A stretch of DNA of 64,000 bases from Nocardioides seonyuensis (GCF_004683965.1 NZ_CP038436.1:62001-126000); one strand, 5' to 3'. Positions 50,066-58,396 are shown, counted from the stretch's first letter. Notes: generated from the sequence alone by a model not told the origin. Numbers and translations are program-made.

Positions 50066-51175
50066 GTGACGACCGACTTCGATTCCGCGTCGTCGGGGCC
50101 TCTGCACCCGGCCGCCCGAGAGGCGTTCGCGGCTGCGCTGGAGCAGGGGTACGCCGACCCGCGCCGGCTCCACGGACCCGGCCGCACGGCCCGCCTGCTC
50201 CTGGAGAACGCCCGCGCGGCGGTGGCGGAAGCACTGGACGTCCGTCCCGACGAGGTCACCTTCACCCCCAGCGGCACCCACGCGGTCCACCAGGGCCTCC
50301 TGGGCCTGGTGCGCGGGTCGCGTCGCGGTGACGTGGTGGTGCACTCCGCGGTGGAGCACTCCGCGGTCAGGCACGCGATCGACTGGGGTGCCCGGTCAGC
50401 GCCGGTCGGCGTGATGGGAGATGGCCGGGTCTACGACGGCGACCTCGTCAACGAGGCGGTCGCGCCGGAGGTGGGCGTGGTCGCGCTCCAGACCGCCAAC
50501 CACGAGGTCGGCACCGTCCAGCCGGTCGGCGAGTTCCGGCTGCCCAACGACATCCCGCTCTTCACCGACGCGTGCGCCTCCATGGGGCGGCTGCCGCTGC
50601 CCGGTGGCTGGGCGGTGGCGGCCGGGTCGGCCCACAAGTGGGGCGGCCCCGCCGGGGTGGGCGTCCTGCTGGTTCGCAAGCGCGCGCGCTGGCGCAACCC
50701 CTTCCCCGTCGACGACCGGATCGACGAGCGGACTGTCGGCTTCGAGAACGTCCCCGCCATCCTGGCCGCGGCCGCGTCGCTCCAGGCCGTGGTGGCCGAG
50801 CGGGACGAGGTCAACGCGCGGCACCGACGACTCGTGGACGTCGTACGACGCCGGGTGGCCGCCGAGGTCCCCGACGTGGAGGTGGTGGGCGATCCCGAGC
50901 AGCGGCTTCCCCACCTGGTGACGTTCTCCTGCCTCTACGTCGACGGCGAGGCACTCGTCAGCGAGCTCGACCGCCGGGGCTTCGGCATCGCCAGCGGATC
51001 GGCGTGCACGGCGTCCACCCTCACGCCCAGCCACGTGCTGGAGGCGATGGGGGTCCTCACCCACGGCAACGTGCGCCTCTCCTTGCAGCGCGACGTCACC
51101 AGTGCGGAGGTCGACGCCTTCTGTGACGTCCTCCCCCACGTGGTGGGCGACATCCGGGCACGGGTCGGTCTGTGA
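50066..51175 (+). CDS. Cysteine desulfurase (class V aminotransferase fold), 369 aa
   Basis: PLP enzyme releasing sulfur from cysteine as a persulfide. NHEVGTVQP (about 145-153), FTDACASMGR, PLP Lys K191 in GSAHKWGGP, and the persulfide Cys C314 in SGSACTAS. NifS/IscS-like but somewhat short. Start GTG 50066 is leaderless; the frame upstream is open but reads antisense to ctaC. A TusA-like carrier overlaps its stop, so the pair should form a sulfur-relay unit. Confidence 0.9.
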   Translation: MTTDFDSASSGPLHPAAREAFAAALEQGYADPRRLHGPGRTARLLLENARAAVAEALDVRPDEVTFTPSGTHAVHQGLLGLVRGSRRGDVVVHSAVEHSAVRHAIDWGARSAPVGVMGDGRVYDGDLVNEAVAPEVGVVALQTANHEVGTVQPVGEFRLPNDIPLFTDACASMGRLPLPGGWAVAAGSAHKWGGPAGVGVLLVRKRARWRNPFPVDDRIDERTVGFENVPAILAAAASLQAVVAERDEVNARHRRLVDVVRRRVAAEVPDVEVVGDPEQRLPHLVTFSCLYVDGEALVSELDRRGFGIASGSACTASTLTPSHVLEAMGVLTHGNVRLSLQRDVTSAEVDAFCDVLPHVVGDIRARVGL

Positions 51176-51408
51176 GCGAGCCGCAGCTCGAGCTCGACTG
51201 CAGGGACCAGCCCTGCCCGATGCCGGTCATCGAGCTCGCCCGGCACCTCGTCGAGGTGGAGGTCGGCGGGCTCATCGCCGTGGTCGCCCACGATCCCGCG
51301 GCGCGTGTCGACGTTCCCGCGTGGTGCCGGATGCGCGGCCAGGAGTACGTCGGTGCCGACACCGCGGCCGACGGCGCGCCCCGCTACGTCGTACGACGCC
51401 TGGCCTGA
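51172..51408 (+). CDS. TusA-like sulfur carrier protein, 78 aa
   Basis: Sulfurtransferase-carrier of the TusA/SirA family. The N-terminal LELDCRDQPCPMPVIELARH contains the CPxP motif whose first Cys carries the persulfide. The fold continues AVVAHDPAARVDVPAWCRMR, and the length is right. GTG start overlaps the cysteine desulfurase stop (GTGA), so sulfur passes presumably from the desulfurase to this carrier and on to tRNA thiolation or cofactor synthesis. No acceptor gene is nearby. Confidence 0.9.
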   Translation: MSEPQLELDCRDQPCPMPVIELARHLVEVEVGGLIAVVAHDPAARVDVPAWCRMRGQEYVGADTAADGAPRYVVRRLA

Positions 51409-51419
51409 GGGGGTGTGCC

Positions 51420-52406
51420 TCAGGGGTGGAGCGTCTTGAGGTGCGGCTCGAAGTCGGCGACGGCCTCGGGCCCGTAGGTGGCCTCGCAGCGCTCGAGGAA
51501 CGCCTTGCGGGAGAGGGTGTACTCCTGGGTGCCGATCTGCTCCACGACGTAGACAGCCAGCAGGCAGCCCAGCTGCGCGGCCCGCTCGTGGCCGAGCCCC
51601 CACGTGAGGGCTGCGAGGAACCCGGCACGGAAGGCGTCGCCCACCCCGGTGGGCTCGACCTTCTCGATCTCGGGCACGGCGGCGACGGTGATCGACTCCT
51701 CGCCCTCGCGGTCGATGCGGACGCCCTCGGCGCCGAGGGTGACGACCCAGGTGCCGACCCGGCTCAAGACCTCCTCGCGCGACCACCCGGTCTTCTGGGT
51801 GATGAGGCTGGCCTCGTACTCGTTGGAGAACAGGATCTCCGCACCGTCGATGAGGGGGCGGATGAGGTCGCCGTCGCCGAAGGCGAGCTGCTGGGACGGG
51901 TCCGCGACGAAGCGGTAGCCACGCTGGCGGCACTCGTCGGTGTGGCGGAGCATGCCCTGCGGGTCGTCGGGGCCGATCAGGACGTAGTCGGGCGCTCCCA
52001 CGCGGTCGGCGATCGGCTTGAGCTCGATCTCGCGGGACTCGCTCATGGCACCGGCGTAGAAGCTGGCGATCTGGGCCATCGAGGAGTCGCTGGTGCACAC
52101 GAAGCGGGCCGTGTGACGGGTCTCCGAGACGTGCACGGACTGGCAGTCGACCTGATGGCGCTCGAGCCAGGCGCGGTACTCCGCGAAGTCCTCGCCGACC
52201 GCCCCCACCAGCACCGGGGCGAGGCCGAGGTTGCCCAGCCCGAAGCAGATGTTGGCGGCGCAACCACCGCGTCGTACCTCGAGGTCCTCCACGAGGAACG
52301 ACACCGAGAGCTTGTCGAGCTGGTCGACCACCAGGCTGTCGGCGAACTTGCCCGGAAATGACATCAGGTGGTCGGTGGCGATGGAGCCCGCGATGAGTAG
52401 AGACAC
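51420..52406 (-). CDS. PfkB-family kinase (adenosine kinase / CbhK-like), 328 aa
   Basis: Ribokinase-superfamily sugar or nucleoside kinase. SLLIAGSIATDHLMSFPGKF at the N terminus, substrate-site RRGGCAANICFGLGNLG (about 47-63), and the catalytic anion-hole GVGDAFRAGFL (about 258-268). It closely resembles the mycobacterial gene annotated cbhK and characterised as adenosine kinase. In mycobacteria that gene also lies near the ctaC/qcr genes, ErpA-type and glycerate kinase genes, as here. GTG 52406 is chosen with TAGTGT 8 nt upstream. Divergent from a small hypothetical gene. Confidence 0.9.
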   Translation of the reverse strand: MSLLIAGSIATDHLMSFPGKFADSLVVDQLDKLSVSFLVEDLEVRRGGCAANICFGLGNLGLAPVLVGAVGEDFAEYRAWLERHQVDCQSVHVSETRHTARFVCTSDSSMAQIASFYAGAMSESREIELKPIADRVGAPDYVLIGPDDPQGMLRHTDECRQRGYRFVADPSQQLAFGDGDLIRPLIDGAEILFSNEYEASLITQKTGWSREEVLSRVGTWVVTLGAEGVRIDREGEESITVAAVPEIEKVEPTGVGDAFRAGFLAALTWGLGHERAAQLGCLLAVYVVEQIGTQEYTLSRKAFLERCEATYGPEAVADFEPHLKTLHP

Positions 52407-52414
52407 GACACGAA

Positions 52415-52420
52415 ACACTA
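52415..52420 (-). promoter_or_regulatory. -10 box TAGTGT for the PfkB-family gene
   Basis: TAGTGT ends 8 nt before the GTG at 52406. Confidence 0.4.
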
Positions 52421-52457
52421 CCCGTGAGTACCGTTTGGGATACCAATCAGTAGCCAA

Positions 52458-52463
52458 TAGCGT
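52458..52463 (+). promoter_or_regulatory. Leaderless -10 box TAGCGT
   Basis: TAGCGT ends 7 nt before the ATG at 52471; the main evidence that the small gene is real. Confidence 0.45.
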
Positions 52464-52470
52464 CGTCGAC

Positions 52471-52713
52471 ATGAGCCGACAGACACCTGCTTCCCACCTG
52501 ACGCACGCGGAGCTCGCGCCGTCTGTGGAGCTGGCTGCCGACTGCCACGTCGTGGGTCACAACCTGCGACTGCCGAGCCCCGCGCGGGCAAGGGTGGCAG
52601 CAGCGCCGAGCCTGCGGTTCGAGGACTACCCGAGCGAGGTGGGCAAACGGGAAATTGCGATCTCCGATGCCGCCGCCCGCTTGGCGAATGCGCTTCACCT
52701 GCATCTCGACTGA
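52471..52713 (+). CDS. Hypothetical small protein, 80 aa
   Basis: Function not recognised. Mostly helical and His/Ala-rich, no membrane segment, no Cys pairs (HLTHAELAPSVELAADCHVV near the start, ISDAAARLANALHLHLD at the end). Support is a leaderless TAGCGT-N7-ATG start and a terminator-like hairpin 44 nt after the stop. Divergent from the PfkB-family gene and possibly sharing control with it. Confidence 0.5.
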   Translation: MSRQTPASHLTHAELAPSVELAADCHVVGHNLRLPSPARARVAAAPSLRFEDYPSEVGKREIAISDAAARLANALHLHLD

Positions 52714-52756
52714 TCTCCCTCCCTCCCTCCCTGTCGAAGGTGTCGCGCGTGACATG

Positions 52757-52791
52757 ACGAAGGGCCCCCGCCTCAGGCGGGGGCCCTTCGT
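52757..52791. terminator. Bidirectional terminator between convergent genes
   Basis: A 16-bp stem ACGAAGGGCCCCCGCC with its complement, loop TCA. Lies between the small plus-strand gene and the ErpA-type gene on minus. Outer arms identical to those of the qcrB terminator. Confidence 0.85.
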
Positions 52792-52835
52792 TCGTGTCCA
52801 GGTCCTGCGTGCTCGGGCGGCGGACCGCCCCGAGC

Positions 52836-53198
52836 TCAGTGGAAGGAGTCGCCGCAGGCGCAGGAGCCGGTGGCGTTGGGGTTGTCGATCGTGAAGCCCT
52901 GCTTCTCGATGGAGTCGACGAAGTCGATCTGGGCGCCGTTGAGGTAGGGGACGCTCATGCGGTCGACCACGACGGTCACGCCGTCGAAGTCGGTCGTGAC
53001 GTCACCGTCGAGGGTGCGCTCGTCGAAGAAGAGCTGGTAGCGCAGCCCGGAGCAGCCACCCGGCTGCACGGAGATGCGCAGCGCCAGGTCGTCACGACCC
53101 TCCTGCGCCAGCAGGCTCTTCACCTTCTCGGCCGCGACGGCGGACAGGTTGATCTGGTCGGTGCGGCGCTCGGTGCTGGTCTCGACCTGCTCGGTCAT
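52836..53198 (-). CDS. erpA: Iron-sulfur cluster insertion protein ErpA/HesB type, 120 aa
   Basis: A-type Fe-S carrier. Three conserved cysteines: C49 in QPGGCSGLRY and C113, C115 in SCACGDSF. Full length with an extra N-terminal 15 residues. ATG 53198 has GGAGG about 6 nt upstream; longer open frames upstream are not needed. It likely hands Fe-S clusters to apo-proteins, potentially including NadA, a 4Fe-4S enzyme encoded nearby, and the Rieske protein; this link is only contextual. Confidence 0.94.
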   Translation of the reverse strand: MTEQVETSTERRTDQINLSAVAAEKVKSLLAQEGRDDLALRISVQPGGCSGLRYQLFFDERTLDGDVTTDFDGVTVVVDRMSVPYLNGAQIDFVDSIEKQGFTIDNPNATGSCACGDSFH

Positions 53199-53289
53199 CG
53201 TGATCCTCCAGAAGTCGGTACGTGCTGCTGCCTTCAATGGTCGCACACGCGTGGATATTCCGTGGCGGCCCACCTCATCCGCCAGCCGG

Positions 53290-54372
53290 TCAGCGTGACC
53301 AGGTGCGGGCGACCCGCTCGGCGAGGTCGGCCAGCGCGCCGGCCGGGTCGGCGAACGCCCGCTCCTCCCCCACCGCGTCGACCAGCGAGTAGGCCGACTC
53401 GATGCCCAGGGCGCGCATCTCGCGGGAGCCGACGAGGACCTGACCGGCGAGCGCGACGCACGGCCGCAGTGCCTGGGAGCAGACCTCGGCGACGCCGTAC
53501 GGCACCTTGCCCGACCTGCTGCTGAAGTCGAACGCCCCCTCGCCGGTGATGACCAGGTCAGCCGCTCGCGCACGAGCGAGCAGGCCGACGGCCTCGGAGA
53601 CCAGCTCGATGCCGGGCTCGCGGCTGGCCCCCAGGAGCAGCAGCGCGAACCCGATGCCGCCCGCGGCGCCGGCTCCCTTCTCCAGGGAGGTACGACGATC
53701 GCTCGCCGTCGCGAAGCCCTCGAGCCAGCCGTCGACCTCGGCGATGCGATCCTCGTCGATCCCCTTCTGGGGACCGAACGTCTTGGTGGCGCCGAACATG
53801 CCGGTGAGGGGGATGTCGACGTCGGTGGCTGCGACCAGGGTGACGCCTGCGAGCCGGGCACGCGCCGGAGCGACGTCGACGCGCGAGACGGTGTCGAGCG
53901 CGATGGCGCCGCTGTCGAGGATCCCGTCGGACGTCGCGCCGAGGGCGGCCAGCACGCCTGCTCCGCCGTCGTTGGTGCCCGAGCCGCCCAGGCCGACCAC
54001 GATACGACGGGCGCCGCTCTCGAGCGCGGCGATGAGGAGCTCGCCGACGCCCACGGTGCTGCCGAACTCGGCGCCGCCGTCCATCAGGTGGATCCCGCAG
54101 GCCTGGGCTGCCTCGACGTAGGCGACGTCGCCCACCACGAGCACCGTGGCAGGGACCTTCTCGCCGTGGGGAGCCTCCACCGTGACACCGAGGAGCTCCC
54201 CGCCCTGCGCGGCGTGGAGCACGTCCACGAAGCCGGGACCACCGTCGGCCATCGGGGCGAGGTCGAGCTCGTCGCCGGGCGCCTGGCGTGCCCAGCCCGC
54301 GGCGATGGCCTCGGCAGCCTCCACGGCCGTCAGGGTGCCGGCGAACTTGTCGGGGGCTATGAGCACGCGCAT
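53290..54372 (-). CDS. Glycerate kinase (GarK/GlxK type), 360 aa
   Basis: Phosphorylates D-glycerate, typically to 2-phosphoglycerate in this family. MRVLIAPDKFAGTLTAVEAA at the N terminus, DLAPMADGGPGFVDVL, VGLGGSGTNDGGAGVLAAL (about 130-148), GMFGATKTFGPQKG, and VITGEGAFDFSSRSGKVP near the end are all family blocks. Length normal. ATG 54372 has GGCAGGA about 8 nt upstream; a GTG 6 nt further upstream is in frame. Encoded upstream of the ErpA-type gene on the same strand with a 91-nt gap that shows no further gene. Confidence 0.95.
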   Translation of the reverse strand: MRVLIAPDKFAGTLTAVEAAEAIAAGWARQAPGDELDLAPMADGGPGFVDVLHAAQGGELLGVTVEAPHGEKVPATVLVVGDVAYVEAAQACGIHLMDGGAEFGSTVGVGELLIAALESGARRIVVGLGGSGTNDGGAGVLAALGATSDGILDSGAIALDTVSRVDVAPARARLAGVTLVAATDVDIPLTGMFGATKTFGPQKGIDEDRIAEVDGWLEGFATASDRRTSLEKGAGAAGGIGFALLLLGASREPGIELVSEAVGLLARARAADLVITGEGAFDFSSRSGKVPYGVAEVCSQALRPCVALAGQVLVGSREMRALGIESAYSLVDAVGEERAFADPAGALADLAERVARTWSR

Positions 54373-54432
54373 GTCCACATCCTGCCCTGCCGCCCGGTGT
54401 GCGCCGCCGGGACGTCATACGCTCGGCGCGCT

Positions 54433-55332
54433 ATGGGTGACACGACGCATGACGTGCTGGTCAGGCCGGCGACCGAGGCCGACCTTCCGGCGATGGGCGA
54501 GATCACGTCACGGGCCTTCCACGAGGTCGACCTGCAGACCTACCAGCGCGCATGGCCCGACCCCGTGCCGCGCACGCTCGCCCGGGAGGCCTCGTGGATC
54601 GAGCGCACCCGGCACGCCCTGCGCACCGACCCGGGCGGCTGCTGGGTGGCCGAGGTGGACGGAGAGGTCGTCGGATGCGCCGTCTCGCGCGTCCGGGAGC
54701 TGATGTGGATCCTCTCCTCGTACGCCGTGCTCCCCGGCCGACAGGGCCTGGGTGTCGGCACCCAGCTCCTCCAGGCGGCGATGCACCACGGGCGCGGCTG
54801 CCTGCGAGGGATGCTCGCCTCGTCCGCCGATCCGCGCGCCGTACGTCGCTACCGGCGTTCAGGCTTCACGCTCCACCCGCAGATGCTCCTGCGCGGCGTC
54901 GTGGACCGCGCCGTCCTGCCGGACCTCGACCGCGTCCGCGAGGGGTCCCCGGGCGACCGGGACCTGATGGACTCCGTCGACCGTCAGACGCGCGGCGCCG
55001 CCCACGGACCCGACCACGAGCCGCTGCTGTCGCTCTTCCGGCTGGCCGTGGTGGACCACCCCTCCGGCACCGGCTACGCCTACGTCGACGACTCCGGCTC
55101 ACCGGTCCTCCTCGCGGCGACGAGTCGCCGCACCGCCGCCCTCCTGATGTGGGAAGCACTCGCGTCGACGCCGCCGGGCGAGCTGGTCCAGGTCAGCCAC
55201 GTCACCGCGGCGAACGAGTGGGCCATCGACGTGGGGCTCGCCGCGGGCCTGGAGGTGCACCAGTCGGGCTACCTCGCGCTCCGCGGCATGAAGCCGCCCA
55301 CGCCGTACATCCACCACGGCAGCCTGCTGTGA
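54433..55332 (+). CDS. Double-domain GNAT acetyltransferase, 299 aa
   Basis: Twice the normal GNAT length. The N-terminal domain (about 10-155) has LSSYAVLPGRQGLGVGTQLL with the acetyl-CoA loop RQGLGVGT and ends RRYRRSGFTLHPQM. The C-terminal half (about 160-299) is a degenerate second GNAT-like domain without an obvious loop, ending MKPPTPYIHHGSLL. Substrate unknown. ATG 54433 starts just after the divergent glycerate kinase gene. nadA begins 19 nt after its stop from its own -10 box. Confidence 0.85.
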   Translation: MGDTTHDVLVRPATEADLPAMGEITSRAFHEVDLQTYQRAWPDPVPRTLAREASWIERTRHALRTDPGGCWVAEVDGEVVGCAVSRVRELMWILSSYAVLPGRQGLGVGTQLLQAAMHHGRGCLRGMLASSADPRAVRRYRRSGFTLHPQMLLRGVVDRAVLPDLDRVREGSPGDRDLMDSVDRQTRGAAHGPDHEPLLSLFRLAVVDHPSGTGYAYVDDSGSPVLLAATSRRTAALLMWEALASTPPGELVQVSHVTAANEWAIDVGLAAGLEVHQSGYLALRGMKPPTPYIHHGSLL

Positions 55333-55339
55333 CCCTCCC

Positions 55340-55345
55340 TAGGAT
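55340..55345 (+). promoter_or_regulatory. Leaderless -10 box TAGGAT for nadA
   Basis: TAGGAT ends 6 nt before the ATG at 55352. Confidence 0.5.
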
Positions 55346-55351
55346 GGGGGC

Positions 55352-56536
55352 ATGACCACGGTGGACCTGCCCCTGCTCCCGCTCGGCAAGGGCCGCGACC
55401 TCGACGCCGAGCGAGGCGTCGAGTGCCCCGGCGACCTGCCGCCCGCCTCCGACCCTGACCTGGTCGCCCGAGCCCTCGCGGCCAAGGAGGCCCTGGGCGA
55501 GCGTGTGTTCGTGCTGGGCCACCACTACCAGCGCGACGAGGTCATCCAGTTCGCCGACGTCACCGGCGACTCCTTCAAGCTGGCCCGCGACGCCGCGGCC
55601 CGGCCCGATGCCGAGTTCATCGTGTTCTGCGGCGTCCACTTCATGGCGGAGTCCGCCGACATCCTCACCGCCGACACGCAGCGCGTCATCCTGCCCGACC
55701 TCGCCGCGGGGTGCTCGATGGCCGACATGGCCCGCCTCGCGCAGGTCGAGGACGCCTGGGACGCGCTGGCCGACGCCGGCGTCCAGGACAGCGTCGTGCC
55801 GGTCACCTACATGAACTCCACCGCCGACATCAAGGCCTTCTGCGGCCGCAACGGCGGCGTCGTCTGCACCTCCTCCAACGCCGACGTCGCGCTGGAGTGG
55901 GCCTTCGAGCAGAAGGCGCACCTCGAGGACGGCGCCAAGGTGCTGTTCTTCCCCGACCAGCACCTCGGCCGCAACACCGCGGTGCTCAAGATGGGCATGT
56001 CGCTCGAGGACTGCGTCGTCTGGGACCCCCACAAGGCCAACGGCGGCCTCACCGTCGACGAGCTGCGAGCCGCCCGGATGATCCTGTGGAAGGGACACTG
56101 CTCCGTGCACGGGCGGTTCTCTGCCAGCGTCGTCGACGATCTCCGCGCCCAGCACCCCGGCATCCATATCCTAGTCCACCCGGAGTGCACCCACGAGGTG
56201 GTGCTCAAGGCCGACCTGGTCGGTTCGACGGAGTTCATCATCAAGACGATCGAGGCGGCCGAGCCAGGCACCACCTGGGCCATCGGCACCGAGCTCAACC
56301 TCGTCAAGCGCCTGGCCGACGCCCACCCCGACAAGAACATCGTCTTCCTCGACCGCAACGTCTGCTACTGCTCGACGATGAACCGCATCGACCTGCCCCA
56401 CCTCGTGTGGGCGATGGAGAACCTCGTCGCCGGCAACGTCGTCAACCAGATCAGCGTCGACCCCGACACCGAGCGCGAGGCGCTGGTCGCCCTGCAGCGG
56501 ATGCTCGACCTGCCGGGCAAGTCCCACCGCGACTGA
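55352..56536 (+). CDS. nadA: Quinolinate synthase, 394 aa
   Basis: Makes quinolinate from iminoaspartate and dihydroxyacetone phosphate in NAD synthesis. Substrate motif LGHHYQRDEVIQFAD (about 55-69). Cluster cysteines C93 (FCGVHFMAESADIL) and C172 (GGVVCTSSNADV), and the third in NVCYCSTMNRIDLPHL near residue 345. The usual partner nadB is not adjacent in the window. Leaderless ATG. The winged-helix gene follows after 7 nt. Confidence 0.97.
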   Translation: MTTVDLPLLPLGKGRDLDAERGVECPGDLPPASDPDLVARALAAKEALGERVFVLGHHYQRDEVIQFADVTGDSFKLARDAAARPDAEFIVFCGVHFMAESADILTADTQRVILPDLAAGCSMADMARLAQVEDAWDALADAGVQDSVVPVTYMNSTADIKAFCGRNGGVVCTSSNADVALEWAFEQKAHLEDGAKVLFFPDQHLGRNTAVLKMGMSLEDCVVWDPHKANGGLTVDELRAARMILWKGHCSVHGRFSASVVDDLRAQHPGIHILVHPECTHEVVLKADLVGSTEFIIKTIEAAEPGTTWAIGTELNLVKRLADAHPDKNIVFLDRNVCYCSTMNRIDLPHLVWAMENLVAGNVVNQISVDPDTEREALVALQRMLDLPGKSHRD

Positions 56537-56543
56537 GCCCCAC

Positions 56544-57731
56544 GTGGCACTCCCCCGGATCGACGACGAGGAGCGTCGCCGCCGGATCGCCGTACGACAC
56601 GCGCTCGCGCCCAGCGCGCGGCGGTGCGACGTCGTGGGAGTCACCCGTGCCATGACCGTCCTGCACGCCACTGAAGCCGCCACCGTCCACCTGGCCGTGG
56701 CCGCGCGCGCGGAGGGTGTCACGCCGTCCGACGTGGACGCCGCCCTCTACGACTACCGCTCGGTCGTCAAGCAGCTGGCGATGCGGCGCACCCTGTTCGT
56801 CTTCCCGCGCGACCTGCTGCCCGCGGCATGGGGCAGCGCGTCGGCCAGGGTCGCGAGGGCGCTGTCGCGCAGGGTGGCCAAGGACGTCGTCGCAGCCGGG
56901 ATCACCGACGACGGTGACGCCTGGCTCGACCGCGCCTGCGAGGCGGTGCTGCTTCGCCTGGAGGAGGGCCCCGCGACGACGACGCAGCTGCGCCAGGACG
57001 TCCCGGAGCTCACCGGCACCGTCGAGATCGGGACCGGCACGAAGTGGGGCCGTCCGGTCAACGTCGCGCCGTGGGTGCTCACCCAGCTCGGCGTGCGCGG
57101 GGACGTCGTACGCGCCCACAACGCAGGCCACTGGCGCTTCAACAAGCCGACGTGGGCGTTGACCGCCCACTGGTTGGGCGATGTTCCCGAGCCCCTCGAC
57201 GAGGCTGCCGGCTACGCCGAGCTCGTACGACGCTGGCTCGCCACCTTCGGCCCCGGGACAGCCGCAGACATCCAGTGGTGGCTGGGGTCGACGAAGACCG
57301 CTGTCACACGGGCCCTTGCCGACGTGGATGCCGTGGAGGTCGCGCTCGACGACGGGTCGACGGGGTGGGTCCTGCCCGACGACCTCGAGGGGACCGACCC
57401 CGTCGAGCCATGGGCGGCGCTGCTGCCGACGCTCGACCCGACGACGATGGGGTGGAAGTCGCGGGCCCACTACCTCGACGCCGCCCACGCGCCGTACCTC
57501 TTCGACACCAACGGCAACGCCGGGACCACGGCCTGGTGGAACGGCCGCATCGTGGGCTGCTGGGTCCAGGACGCCGCAGGCAGGGTGCGGCTCTCGCTGC
57601 TGGAGGACGTGGGGGCCGAAGGCCTGGCCGCCCTCGAGCGGGAGGTCGCGCGCCTCTCCACGTGGCTGGACGGCACGGTCGTCACCAACGTCTACGCCTC
57701 GCCCCAGATGAAGCGGGCCCGGCTTCCCTGA
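56544..57731 (+). CDS. Winged-helix DNA-binding protein (HTH_42, AlkZ/YcaQ-like), 395 aa
   Basis: Resembles the HTH_42 superfamily that includes AlkZ/YcaQ interstrand-crosslink DNA glycosylases. Blocks: TRAMTVLHATEAATVHLAVA, DYRSVVKQLAMRRTLFVFPR, FGPGTAADIQWWLG, AALLPTLDPTTMGWKSRAHY, and GTTAWWNGRIVGCWVQD. The catalytic QxQ/QxD motif of AlkZ was not recognised, so glycosylase activity is uncertain. GTG start 7 nt after nadA. Repeat element R3 starts 6 nt after its stop. Confidence 0.82.
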   Translation: MALPRIDDEERRRRIAVRHALAPSARRCDVVGVTRAMTVLHATEAATVHLAVAARAEGVTPSDVDAALYDYRSVVKQLAMRRTLFVFPRDLLPAAWGSASARVARALSRRVAKDVVAAGITDDGDAWLDRACEAVLLRLEEGPATTTQLRQDVPELTGTVEIGTGTKWGRPVNVAPWVLTQLGVRGDVVRAHNAGHWRFNKPTWALTAHWLGDVPEPLDEAAGYAELVRRWLATFGPGTAADIQWWLGSTKTAVTRALADVDAVEVALDDGSTGWVLPDDLEGTDPVEPWAALLPTLDPTTMGWKSRAHYLDAAHAPYLFDTNGNAGTTAWWNGRIVGCWVQDAAGRVRLSLLEDVGAEGLAALEREVARLSTWLDGTVVTNVYASPQMKRARLP

Positions 57732-57737
57732 TCCACG

Positions 57738-57791
57738 CTGGCGGCGTACGACATCCTGGCGACCAGCCTGGCCGATGTCGTGTGCCGCCAC
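57738..57791. repeat. TGGCGGCAC-family inverted-repeat element R3
   Basis: Arms CTGGCGGCGTACGACATC (57738-57755) and GATGTCGTGTGCCGCCAC (57774-57791) pair at 15 of 18 positions around an 18-nt loop. Between convergent genes. Confidence 0.8.
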
Positions 57792-57813
57792 CCTGGGCAG
57801 CCCGCGGCACAGG

Positions 57814-58386
57814 TCAGAGACCCGGGGCACCCCAGAGCGCCAGCCAGCGTGAGAGGTCCTGCTCCATCGGCAGCTCGGCCGCGAGGTGGTCGCGCACCGA
57901 GAGCTCGAGGAGGTTGTCGCGTGCCTGCGGACCGGTGGGCGCGAAGGGGTAGAACGTGCCCTGCTTGTAGAGGTAGACGAGCCCGACCTTCTGGCCCGTG
58001 GACGAGGCGAAGGGGACCACGGAGCACAGCAGCCCGGCCTGGAAGCCCTGAGCCTCCAGGCTGGTGTTGACGGCGTGCAGGTCGGTGCACAGGCCGGTGA
58101 GGTCGTGCGGGTCGTCGTCGACCACCAGCCAGGTGAAGCCGAAGGGGTCGGTCGACAAGGACACCTCAGGCGCATCGGGGTCGTCGCGGATCAGCGTCAC
58201 GACGTCGTCCTGCGTCTGCGCGAAGGCCGCGCCCGCGGCGGCGCGGTAGCAGACGGCCCCGAGCCCCGTGGGTTCCAGACCCGCGGCAGTCTGCAGCGTG
58301 ATCGCCGCGCTGGGGACGAGAAAGAGGGAGTCGAGGTTGTTGCGCGTGGGGCGTGACCGCCCGCGCATCGCGTCCCACAGGCCCAT
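57814..58386 (-). CDS. pspAB: PspA-associated protein PspAB, 190 aa
   Basis: Actinobacterial PspAB family, encoded with PspA and HtpX. The N-terminal block NLDSLFLVPSAAITLQTAAG and FGFTWLVVDDDPHDLTGL are recognisable; no membrane segment. Function is unknown but presumed part of the envelope-stress response. Starts 10 nt after the htpX stop, so last gene of the pspA-pspAA-htpX-pspAB series. ATG at 58386. Confidence 0.87.
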   Translation of the reverse strand: MGLWDAMRGRSRPTRNNLDSLFLVPSAAITLQTAAGLEPTGLGAVCYRAAAGAAFAQTQDDVVTLIRDDPDAPEVSLSTDPFGFTWLVVDDDPHDLTGLCTDLHAVNTSLEAQGFQAGLLCSVVPFASSTGQKVGLVYLYKQGTFYPFAPTGPQARDNLLELSVRDHLAAELPMEQDLSRWLALWGAPGL

Positions 58387-58396
58387 GACCGCGCTC

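Noticed and set aside
3457..56176. CTAGTC alone as the surface-regulon signal
   Set aside because: CTAGTC also occurs at 3457-3462 and, inside nadA, at 56171-56176 without GATCGG at the right distance. Only the bipartite form is specific in this window.
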